Shown here: positions 8,306-17,157 of the stretch, in pieces
How the letters are laid out: the number at the start of each line of letters is the position of its first letter
How positions within the stretch are numbered: the first letter of the stretch is position 1
Assembly: GCA_963810615.1 (NCBI GenBank)
Contig: CAWEOA010000008.1
Span: forward strand, 868,001-932,000
Reading direction: 5' to 3'
Source of the DNA: JARRQJ01 sp963810615
GTDB lineage: Bacteria; Pseudomonadota; Gammaproteobacteria; DRLM01
Length of the DNA stretch: 64,000 nt
The notes under the pieces: model-generated
What the model saw: only the letters and a program-made list of their open reading frames with translations
Told to the model about the DNA's origin: nothing
The model's database searches: none
Translations under genes and position numbers: made by a program

Positions 8306-9370
8306 TTATCTTGCCAGCATGTCGTGAAGGGCTTCAAGATATGCCTTGCCAAAGCGCAGATCTGGCTCTAGGTGATTTCCTTCGGCCCATTCATTCCATG
8401 ATTTAAGAAATATAATTCTACGTTCTGCGGGAAGGGTGCTAACATTTTGTATGGCTGTGGCCAGCTGTTGCTTAAATAATTCCGGCGTAGAATTATGCAG
8501 CACGAGGCCATTCATACCAGATCGGGGAGTATTATCCCAATTTGGGATCACGCAAGGAAACTCTAAATAGTTAGCTTTGTGTTTGCGTATAAAAGTATCT
8601 GCTATCTCACTGTGTTCGTAGATGGTGAGGTTGGCTTTTTTTATGAAGTGGTGTGCTTTGAGTAAAGCATATTTCCAAGGGATACGAGGTGCTTTTAAAG
8701 GTAATTTTTGTAAGACAGCTGCATCAAATCCAGCGCTTTCTGGCAGCCAAGTGCTGTTGTGGTTGACGCCGACGAGAAATAATCCTGGCAATCCGGCTTT
8801 TGTAGCAAGTTCTCTCCAGATACTTACAAAGTGAATTGCGTCCGGTAAATCGAGCGGGCGATAGACCAGGAACAGTAATTTATTATCAATGGTTATATAG
8901 CGTGGGTCGCGAAAGGCGGGTAAAAGTGCCGCAAAATGGGCCTCATAGTCGGATTGTCCGGGATAAGTTTGCTCGATGAGTATACGGTTAGGAGCGCCAT
9001 GCCAAATACCAGTCCATGTGGCGTTGGCCCAACATAGGCAGAAGGGAAAGTCGGGTTGTCCGGATTCTAGTACCTCGTTAAACGGACGCTCGAGAAGACG
9101 TTTACCGGCAAACCAATAATGATAATAACAAAAGGCATCGATTCCATATTCGCGTGCCATTTCCGCTTGCGCAATGCGCGTTTCAGGCAGTCGTAAATCA
9201 TAGAATCCGAGATCGGATGGGACATGCGGTTGGTAATGGTCCCGAAACAGCGGTTTCGCTTTAGCTGTGTTAGTCCATTCCGTAAAGCCTTTGCCCCACC
9301 ACTCATCATTCTCGGGGATGGGGTGGAATTGGGGAAGGTAGAAGGCGATGGTTTTGATGTTATGGCTCAT
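8306..9370 (-). CDS. WbsX-like glycosyltransferase / GH99-like glycan enzyme
   Basis: Protein of 354 residues. It opens with IAFYLPQFHPIPENDEWWG and continues with GFTEWTNTAKAKPLF, CYYHYWFAGKRLLE and, near the C-terminus, FLKSWNEWAEGNHLEPD. These motifs define the WbsX family (Glyco_tran_WbsX), found in O-antigen and exopolysaccharide loci and structurally like family-99 glycoside hydrolases. The family has been annotated both as a transferase and as a hydrolase, so the reaction is uncertain. The gene is intact, four bases upstream of the sulfotransferase gene and about 20 bases downstream of the flippase remnant. Confidence 0.87.
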   Translation of the reverse strand: MSHNIKTIAFYLPQFHPIPENDEWWGKGFTEWTNTAKAKPLFRDHYQPHVPSDLGFYDLRLPETRIAQAEMAREYGIDAFCYYHYWFAGKRLLERPFNEVLESGQPDFPFCLCWANATWTGIWHGAPNRILIEQTYPGQSDYEAHFAALLPAFRDPRYITIDNKLLFLVYRPLDLPDAIHFVSIWRELATKAGLPGLFLVGVNHNSTWLPESAGFDAAVLQKLPLKAPRIPWKYALLKAHHFIKKANLTIYEHSEIADTFIRKHKANYLEFPCVIPNWDNTPRSGMNGLVLHNSTPELFKQQLATAIQNVSTLPAERRIIFLKSWNEWAEGNHLEPDLRFGKAYLEALHDMLAR

Positions 9371-9390
9371 GGGGTTCTTTGATCCTGTAT

Positions 9391-10862
9391 CTAAACACTT
9401 TTGCCCCTAATCCCAATGAACCCCAGCCATTTTTTGGACTCCGAGCGTAAGTCAGCGAAGAGGAAAAAAATTCGAGATAGGAGGAAGGCTGCTGATGCTA
9501 TCGCGCCATAGATGAGTATCTTAACAGCGGGGCTTTCAATCATGTCGTGGCTACCAATATCCAGTAGTACTAATACCAATAATATTATGCAACCTTGATA
9601 GAAAGCGGGCAGGACTGCGCCAACTATGTCGGTAAGCCTGATGTCTATGGATCTGCTGGCAATTAGACTTATGTGGAAGGTTGCTGCAGCGTGGGACGCG
9701 ACCAGTGCCCAAGCGACGCCGGTGATACCATAGGGTATGCCAAGAACGAGCGCTACTATGACGGTGACAAATGATGTCACTTGGACTATGAATTCCTTTC
9801 GCAGTTTGTTTATAGCGGCCAGCAAAGCTCCAGCGGGATGACCTATGGACTAAAAAGTCCGGCGATCGCGAGAATGGATAGTGGCGCCGCTACGCCAGCC
9901 CACTTTGTTCCGTACAAAATGAAAATTATGTCATCGGCCAGCCAAAACAGCAAAACATAAACAGGAAAGCTATAGAGACGATCAACTTGATACTCCGCAG
10001 AAAAGATACTTGACTAAATCGGTATCGTCGTGGATTTGGCGATGGCACGGAATACGGGGTCGTAAACTGAGCCGCTGATAGTTATGAAGGGGATTTGACC
10101 AAGGCTATCTGCTTTGTTGAAGAGACCGACCGATGCAGCGCCTAGTGAACGGGAGATGACGAAATTGCTGGATTGACTTCGGAGATAGACCACAATGTCA
10201 TTGATTGACACCATTACGCCATAGCGTGCGATATCTCGACACCGATGTAAATCTAGAGATAAACCAGGTTTCCATTTAGCTAAAGGAGCAAGCATGCCCA
10301 TATTGGCAAGGGAGCCGGCGATGCCGCCGATAATCAGGCTCCATACACCATATCCGGTATAGGCCATGCCGATGCTAATAGTACTGGAAATTAGCAAACT
10401 GGTTATCCTTACTGCGGCTTGCGCTTTAAAACGCATGTTTCGAAATAAAATGCTACCGGGTAAATTGACGAACGGGCGAAAAATGAATGACAGGGCGGAG
10501 ACACGTAGCAGATCTGTATATACGGGAGTGTTATACCACTTTGCGAACCAGGGGGCAGCTAAGAAGAAACCGATATAAATTAGACTGCCGATGGCAATTT
10601 GTAAAGTAAATACTATGTCGTAATCATGCTTTGTCACTTCTTTGGCGCGTACTAACGCCTGTCCCATGCCGCCGCCCGAAATGAAGCCGGCGAGTCCGGT
10701 GAACACCGAGATGGTGACCAGCATTCCGAAGTCCTCGGGGGCCAGCAGCCGGGCAAGCACGATGCCGAAGAGAAAAGTGAGTATTTGGTTGCCCGTATTG
10801 CCAATAAACAGCCAGGCGCTCCCCTTGCGTATACTGGCCCCCAGGTTTGGTGGATTTTTCAC
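9391..10862 (-). pseudogene. Wzx-type polysaccharide flippase, multiply frameshifted
   Basis: The first 282 codons (GTG start, 10862) encode an oligosaccharide-flippase-family membrane protein: GSAWLFIGNTGNQILTFLFG, LLAPEDFGMLVTISVFTGLA and several hydrophobic helices. The frame is lost at about 10015. Codons continuing the family (DRLYSFPVYVLLFWLADDII) occur in another frame at about 9845-9990, and the C-terminal 144 residues (ITGVAWALVASHAAATF, then three helices) are in a third frame from 9825 to 9391. Reassembled length is about 485 residues, normal for Wzx. Role: flipping the lipid-linked repeat unit across the inner membrane. If the breaks are real, the cluster lacks its exporter; sequencing indels are at least as likely. 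Confidence 0.8.
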
Positions 10863-11218
10863 TGGAAAGAGACTCTCATTTAACGGGATTATGTCGATTG
10901 ATTCTCAGATCAAAGTATGACATTGATAAGGCGCTGTTGTTTGACTTTACATTGACGGCATAGTGCATAAATTCTTAATTCATCTATTTTTATATCTTAC
11001 CTGGATTTGATGATTTTAAATTCATTAAATTGTTCTTTGTTGCGTTGATGTGATCTTGAGGTCAATATAGTGTCGCGTTCTGGGAGTAGGCCGGGCACTG
11101 TCGTCGTGACATTGTTAGGACTTAATTAGGCCTTGCTAAAGTGGTAGTTGCCAATTAGCAGGGGACATTACAATAATCACTTGAACCACACGCCCGTGCT
11201 GATTTGGATGGCTGGGAA
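10863..11218. other. Intergenic region between divergent polysaccharide units
   Basis: AT-rich 356-bp region between the start of the minus-strand cluster and the VanZ remnant. Promoters for both directions should lie here, but no convincing sigma-70 or sigma-54 pair could be fixed by eye. No gene, repeat or terminator seen. Confidence 0.5.
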
Positions 11219-11740
11219 ATGCCTGAGTTGGTTAACAATCGTACTTAATTACTCCTGGTCATACTGGCGAATTTGATATTTATCGTCTATGGCAGCCTAT
11301 TTCCGTTTGAGATCAGGCATAGGAATATCGGCGAGGCCTGGGAATTGTTCCGGCATATTCCCTATCTGCAGTTGGGGGTACGCCCCCCCGCGGATTGGGT
11401 TGCCAATATAGTCCTCTATATCCCTTTCGCCTTTTTCTCTGCTGCATGGTTTTCGTATGGCCCGGGAGTCTTCGCGCGTCGCCTAAGCCGTATCGTGCTG
11501 GTGGTCGCCGCCGGGACGACCCTGGCCGTGGCGATGGAATTCACCCAGATCTCGTTTGCGCCGAGTATGGTGTCCTTGAATGACCTCATTGCCGAGGTCA
11601 TTGGAACAGTGATTGGCATCGCGCTATGGGAGTCGGCGGGCCGGCGTCTCAGCGCTCTTGGCTTGAAGGTCATGGCGGGCGGTCCCGCGTCGGCGAGGCG
11701 GCATTTTTTCACTAAACTGCAACAGCAAAATATTTCGTGA
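11219..11740 (+). pseudogene. Truncated VanZ-domain remnant, paralogue of the 17158 gene
   Basis: This aligns without gaps to the N-terminus of the VanZ-O-antigen-ligase gene at 17158: FIVYGSLFPFEIRH, FRHIPYLQLGV, IVLYIPFAFF and MEFTQISFAPSMVSLNDLIA all match. An in-frame TAA sits at codon 10 (11246-11248). Similarity ends abruptly after KVMAGGPA, at about 11690; about 1,000 codons of the parent are missing. The last residues (RRHFFTKLQQQNIS) come from an unrelated 74-bp dispersed element on the other strand. The nucleotide match to 17158-17625 is strongest at its 3' end. It is best read as one copy left from a duplication that now flanks the subtilase locus. VanZ domains are small membrane modules of unclear function. 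Confidence 0.75.
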
Positions 11741-11774
11741 CACGAATAAATCCAATTTTGAGATAGCTTCTAGT
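11702..11774 (-). repeat. 74-bp dispersed element, copy 1
   Basis: On the minus strand it reads GACTAGAAGCTATCTCAAAA, then a GGATTTATTCGTGTCACGAA core and an AAAAAATG end. It matches 51585-51658 over its full length with scattered substitutions. A partial copy of its first ~35 bases is at 51821-51857. Confidence 0.7.
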
Positions 11775-12017
11775 CTCCTGCCTTTGTGCGGAGAGATAAC
11801 GGGAATTTTCTTTTTGTAGTCGTGCAAGGTCCGCGGCACTTGGGGCCGGCAGGCGCGGATGACTGTGATGGGAATGGGGCAAGCTGACCGGGGCCAGTTC
11901 TTGCGGGGCGGGCAGTTGCGGCAAGATGCTCTTGTCTCTGAAAGACTTTGGGGTGGTGAAGCCCCACTTCCAGCCCGCGACCATTGCAATCACCGCGAGG
12001 ATGGCTACGGTTATCAA
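11712..12017 (-). CDS. Hypothetical single-pass membrane protein, possibly 5'-truncated
   Basis: A 101-codon frame from a TTG. The N-terminus is a membrane helix (VAILAVIAMVAGWKWG). A Pro/His-rich segment and a short charged stretch (DLARLQKENSRYLSAQRQET) follow. The hydrophobic frame continues upstream of the TTG (TTYLIAGLITV) straight into an intergenic repeat at 12046, so the original start may have been lost to the repeat. The last 18 residues (LKIGFIRVTKYFAVAV) are encoded by a 74-bp element also found at 51585-51658. I do not recognise the protein. It overlaps the VanZ remnant tail to tail by 29 bases. Confidence 0.4.
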   Translation of the reverse strand: MITVAILAVIAMVAGWKWGFTTPKSFRDKSILPQLPAPQELAPVSLPHSHHSHPRLPAPSAADLARLQKENSRYLSAQRQETRSYLKIGFIRVTKYFAVAV

Positions 12018-12045
12018 CCCGGCAATTAAATAGGTCGTCTTTGTC

Positions 12046-12165
12046 CCCGCACCCTTCGCTTCGCTCTTCCCTCCGGGAGGGGGTGAGGGGGTGTATTAAA
12101 CATGAAGTTATTTTATTTATCTTTCCTCGCCCCAGCCCTCTCCCGGAAGGAGAGGGGGCTAACAT
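12046..12165. repeat. Class III intergenic repeat (CCCTCTCC / GGGAGAGGG palindromes)
   Basis: Two oppositely oriented copies of a GC-rich module with CTTCGCTCTTCCCTCCGGGA and CTCTCCCGGAAGGAGAGGG hairpins, separated by AT-rich DNA. The same module recurs at 20.6, 26.7-27.3, 32.3, 39.4, 39.7 and 51.7 kb, always between genes. The rest of 12018-12453 shows no gene. Confidence 0.7.
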
Positions 12166-13846
12166 TTTGTTATGATAAAGTCACACAGTGAAATTCTCTT
12201 ATTGTTTCAATACAATCAAGCAGATTATCTGTTTAAATAGTAAGCATGTCTAATTGGTCGGGATATAGGTCGAGCGCAGGAAATTATAGTGGCGCATGCC
12301 ACCGGACCTTGCGACGCCTTATATTACTGAAAGGGTGATCGAGTGGTTGAATAAAGGTTATTGTCCGGTCGGATTGTCTTCCCAGCCCGGGGAGGATGGT
12401 AAAATCCCTTTAACATAACGTCCGCATTAGTTTCCCCTGGGCTGGAGTCGCAAATGAAACCAACAAAAGATGGCTTGATGAGCTTTGTTCTGATGCTCGT
12501 TGCCTTGGTTTGGGGTGGAGCTGCCATTGGGCAGGGCATGCCGACGGCGAGGCCCAATGCAGTTAGCCCGTACGAGAAATCACACCGCCCGGATCTCGAT
12601 GAAGGGATTCGGAAATCCGGGGAGGTCGGCGTAATAGTCGGTTTGACCCTGCCCCGGCAAGCGGGCTTGAATGCACGGAATCGAACCGAGCGGCAGCGGG
12701 AAGCGGATATCGCCAATGTGCAGAATGCATTCGTGTCACGGATGTCGTCCTATAGTCCCCGGCATATCAAGAAAATGAGATCGCATCCCTACGTCGCTAT
12801 GCATGTCGAGCCAAGCGGCGCTGGCGCGTTTGTTGGCGGATCCGAATGTCAAGACCGTGGAAAAAGACATCCTTCTCCATCCGGTTTTGACCGACACGCC
12901 GACCATCCTGCACGCGGTCGGTGCTTGGAATGCGGGATTCACCGGTGCCGGTCAGGATGTGGCCATCGTGGATAGCGGCGTGGACGGGACCCATCCATTT
13001 CTTTCGGGGAAAATTGTATCCGAGGCCTGCTTTTCGTCTCCCGGTACCGGCGGGATTTCACTTTGCCCCAATGGTCAGTCGATCTGAGGTTGGCGCGGGC
13101 GCCGGGGCACCTTGTGCACTCGCAAGTTTAGGTTGCTGGCATGGAACCCATGTTGCGGGTATCGCTGCCGGCAAGCGCGGTATTCTCGGCGTGAACGCGG
13201 GTGGGATGGCGCCCGACGCGGGCTTGATTGCGGTGCAAGTGTTTCATGAGGATTGCTCGCAGGGGCCGTGTGACATCATTGCCTCATTGAGTGACCTGTT
13301 GTTGGCTCTGGATTATGTTTACAACCTGCGTACGACATATCCTGTCGCCTCGGTGAACATGAGTTTGGGTGGAGGAGTCTCTACGGTACCCTGCGATAGC
13401 GATTCGCCTTCAATGACCGCCGCGATCAACTCCCTGAAGTCGGCAAACATCGCCACGGTTATCGCCGCCGGCAATGACTCGAGCACGGCGGGAATCGATT
13501 TTCCGGGCTGCATTTCCAGCGCAATCAGCGTCGGTGCGACGAGCAAGTCGGGCGTGGTGGAAAGTTATTCCGACAGTGCGGTGGGTTTAAGCCTATTGGC
13601 CGTTGGTGGCTCGGTGTACTCGTCCAAACCGGGAGGGGCCTATGGGTATGCCAGCGGGACCTCCATGGCAACCCCGCACGTGGCGGGGGCATGGGCGGTG
13701 CTTAAGTCCGCAAGCCCCACGCTGAGCGTCGACGCTGCATTAACCGCACTGCAAACCACGGGATTACCTATCACCGACGCACGAAACGGTTTGGTCGTTC
13801 CATTGATTCAAATAAGTGATGCAATTTCTACTTTGATTAATACCCC

Positions 13847-14653
13847 ACCCACGGTCTCGCTGACGGCGCCGGCCGACAATGCGACGTATCACGGCACCGG
13901 CGACGATTGCGCTGACGGCGGATGCGGCGGACAGTGACGGGATCGCGCGGGTGGAGTTTTACCAGGGGACGACCTTGCTGGGGACGTCCACGGCGTCGCC
14001 CTATGGTTATACCTGGAGCAACGTCCCGGCCGGGAATTATGTGCTGACGGCCAAGGCCTACGACGATCTTAGGGGCGAGCACGGTCTCGGCGCCGGTGAA
14101 CGTGACGGTTGCGTCCGCACCGGCGCTGACATTGTGTGGGTGGCGGCGCAGGCGAACGGGGGCGTCGGCGAGCGCCTCGTCGAGACAGTGTGGAGCTTTC
14201 TGGTGCAGCGGTGAACGCCGGCGACCGCAACGGGTTCAATTGGGCCAAGTGGCGGCGGTTGGCAACAGGACGCATCAGCACGAATGCTATGGCACCGACT
14301 GACCACACTGACCGTCAACACGCGGCGATACCCTGTTCGCCTGATGTCTATCTGGACCCCGCCAAGACAACTACAGAAGTGATCCTGCAATGGCATACCC
14401 GACGACGAGCATGGGACCTTCACGTGCGTACTGGGGCGCCAACAAGGTCTATGACGTGCAGTAATGGGACCGTTAGCCGGTCAATGTGTGACGGTGCCTG
14501 GCGGCAGCGTAACGGGCAACAGTAAGGTGTGGCGGACCTTCAGCGTTCCTGGCAGCGCCGACGGACCTGGACGGGCGTTAGTAACGACGGCATGGCCTTC
14601 ACAGTCTATATGGTCGCGCTAATTGGGACTACTCAGGTGTGACTGCCTCGAAC
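13847..14653 (+). repeat. Degenerate first repeat unit of the subtilase, patchwork of two domains
   Basis: It starts as a normal Ig-like unit (13847-14130). From about 14130 it alternates short blocks matching the discoidin region (16384-16760) with blocks matching the beta-rich module of the next units, and has stop codons in all frames. See the separate finding. Confidence 0.65.
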
Positions 14654-15426
14654 AACCCTCCGCCGACGGTCTCGCTGACGGCGCCGGCCGATAATGCGAC
14701 GTATCCGGAACCGGCGACGATCGCGCTGACGGCGAATGCGGCGGACAGTGACGGGATCGCGAAGGTGGAGTTTTACCAGGGGACGACCTTGTTGGGGACG
14801 TCCACGGCGTCGCCGTATGGCTTATACCTGGAGCAACGTCCCGGCCGGGAATTATGTGCTGACGGCCAAGGCCTATGACAATCTCGGAGCCACTACCACC
14901 TCGGCGGCGGTGAATGTGACGGTTGCGTCCGCACCTGGCGCTGATATTGTTTGGGTGGACGATGCCGTGCCGCCCGCAGCCACTCGGGGCGGCAACCTGG
15001 AATTTTATCAGCGCCAACCCCACGCCCTATTCGGGTTCCTTGGCCCATCAGTCCGTCTTGGCAACAGGACTACACCAGCACTATTTCTCTGGCACCACTA
15101 CCACACTGACCGTCAACACCGGCGATACCCTGTTCGCCTATGTCTATCTGGACCCCGCCAACCCACCCACAGAAGTGATGCTGCAATGGCATACCGGCAG
15201 TAGCTGGGAGCACCGTGCGTACTGGGGCGCCAACAAAATCTCATGGGGTGCGAATGGCACCGTTAGCCGGCAATATGTGGGTGCCTTGCCGCCCACGGGC
15301 CAGTGGGTGCGCCTTAGCGTGCCTGCCAGCGCCGTCGGCCTGGAAGGCGTTAGCATCGACGGCATGGCCTTCACCCTCTATGATGGTCGCGCTACTTGGG
15401 ACTACTCAGGTGTGACTGCCTCGACC
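14654..15426 (+). repeat. Tandem repeat unit 2 of the subtilase (773 bp)
   Basis: It begins AACCCTCCGCCGACGGTCTC and codes for an Ig-like module (SDGIAKVEFYQGTTLLGTS) followed by the beta-rich module (HTGSSWEHRAYWGANKISWG). It is nearly identical to the next unit. The 773-bp length is not a multiple of three, because an extra base near 14820 breaks the frame. Confidence 0.85.
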
Positions 15427-16203
15427 AACCCTCCGCCGACGGTCTCGCTGACGGCGCCGGCCGATAAGCGATGTATCCGGAACCGGCGACGATCGCGCTG
15501 ACGGCGGATGCGGCGGACAGTGACGGGATCGCGAAGGTGGAGTTTTACCAGGGGACGACCTTGCTGGGGACGTCCACGGCGTCGCCGTATGGTTATACCT
15601 GGAGCAACGTCCCGGCCGGGAATTATGTGCTGACGGCCAAGGCCTATGACAATCTCGGAGCCACTACCACCTCGGCGGCGGTGAATGTGACGGTTGCGTC
15701 CGCACCTGGCGCTGATATTGTGTGGGTGGACGATGCCGTGCCGCCCGGGGCCACTCTGGCTGGCGCGGGGAAGGGTGGAATTTTATCAGCGCCAACCCCA
15801 CGCCCTATTCGGGTTCCTTGGCCCATCAGTCCGTCTTGGCAACAGGAATGCACCAGCACTATTTCTATGGCACCACTACCACACTGACCGTCAACACCGG
15901 CGATACCCTGTTCGCCTATGTCTATCTGGACCCCGCCAACCCACCCACAGAAGTGATGCTGCAATGGCATACCGGCAGCAGCTGGGGGCACCGTGCGTAC
16001 TGGGGCGCCAACAAAATCTCATGGGGTACGAATGGCACCGTTAGCCGGCAATATGTGGGTGCCTTGCCGCCCACGGGCCAGTGGGTGCGCCTTAGCGTGC
16101 CTGCCAGCGCCGTCGGCTTGGAAGGCGTTAGCATCGACGGCATGGCCTTCACCCTCTATGATGGTCGCGCTACTTGGGACTACTCAGGTGTGACGCCTTG
16201 ACC
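15427..16203 (+). repeat. Tandem repeat unit 3 of the subtilase (777 bp)
   Basis: Same modules as unit 2. One base is missing near 15467 (GATAAGCGATG against GATAATGCGACG), and there is a short length change near 15765. The next unit (16204 onward) keeps only half of the Ig-like module before the discoidin domain. Confidence 0.85.
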
Positions 16204-16847
16204 AACCCTCCGCCGACGGTGTCGCTGATGGCGCCGGCCACGGCTTCACCGTATGGTTATACCTGGAACAACGTTCCGGCCGGGAATTATGTGCTGACGG
16301 CCAAGGCTTACGACAGCTTAGGGGCGAGCACGGTATCGTCGCCGGTGAACGTAACGGTGAGCCCAAGCGGCGGTGCAGCGGTGAACGTGGCGGCGCAGGC
16401 GAACGGGGGCGTGGCGAGCGCCTCGTCGAGCTACAGCGCGGGCTATCCGGTGGCGGCGATGAACGACGGCGATCGCAAGGGATGAATTGGGGTAGTGGCG
16501 GCGGCTGGAACGACGCATCGGCGAATGTGTGGCCCGACTGGGCGCAGATCAACTTCGCGGGAACGCAGACCATCAGTGAGATCGATGTGTTCACGCTTCA
16601 GGACAACTACAGCAACCCGGTGGACCCGACGACGAGCATGACCTTCACGCGGTATGGCGTGACGGCCTACGACGTGCAGTATTGGGACGGTGGGTCGTGG
16701 GTGACGGTGCCCGGCGGCAGCGTAACGGGCAACAATAAAGTGTGGCGGACCTTCAGCTTTCCGGCGGTGACGACGGACCGGATCCGGGTGGTGGTGAATA
16801 GCGCCTTGGCCGGATACAGTCGTATTGTCGAAATCGAGGCGTACTAG

Positions 16848-17157
16848 GGCCTGTTAACGCTAGCCACTATGATCCAAATGCTATCGCTTAGTTTTTTTGA
16901 TTATAACTGCGGGATATCGGGATAGTCTCTTAGTTCTGGAAGGCTGGTGCGTAATTGCTGACATAAGCAGTTATAGCGGTTCTCGCTGTGGGTTGGGATT
17001 TCGGCGGCCGCGGATGAACTGCCCTCACCACGCGACGTGTACATGGGGAATAGCGCAGGGCTTGTGTCGATGTCCGCGGGGCTATGAAGGCGATTACAAT
17101 ACGCGGGTAGAGTCCAGTAACTGAGTGGATCGGACTTGTCCGGAGAAAATGACCTAG
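16848..17157. other. Intergenic region, nothing recognised
   Basis: A 310-bp gap between the subtilase and the VanZ-ligase gene. A 75-codon frame at 16897-17124 has no recognisable features and is probably not a gene. No terminator or promoter could be fixed. Confidence 0.4.

Larger units (their letters stand above)
12454..16847 (+). pseudogene. Secreted subtilisin-like protease (S8) with Ig-like repeats and C-terminal discoidin domain, multiply frameshifted
   Basis: The signal peptide (MSFVLMLVALVWGGAAIGQG) leads into an I9-type propeptide. The S8 catalytic domain has an intact triad: Asp in VAIVDSGVDGTHPF, His in CWHGTHVAGIAAG, Ser in SGTSMATPHVAGA, and the oxyanion Asn in VIAAGNDSS. The propeptide (12454-), the Asp segment (12803-13087) and the His/Ser segment (12921-13937) lie in three frames, with breaks at about 12815 and 13080. 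Tandem repeats of an Ig-like module (PPTVSLTAPADNATYPEPAT) plus a ~150-residue beta-rich module follow. The last ~120 residues are an F5/8 type C (discoidin) glycan-binding domain (WPDWAQINFAGTQTISEIDV). Probable role: extracellular protease tethered to surface glycan. Many of the breaks fall inside near-identical repeats, so misassembly is likely. Confidence 0.75.

Noticed and set aside
16897..17124. 75-codon plus-strand frame with several Cys
   Set aside because: No ribosome-binding site, domain or conservation clue.
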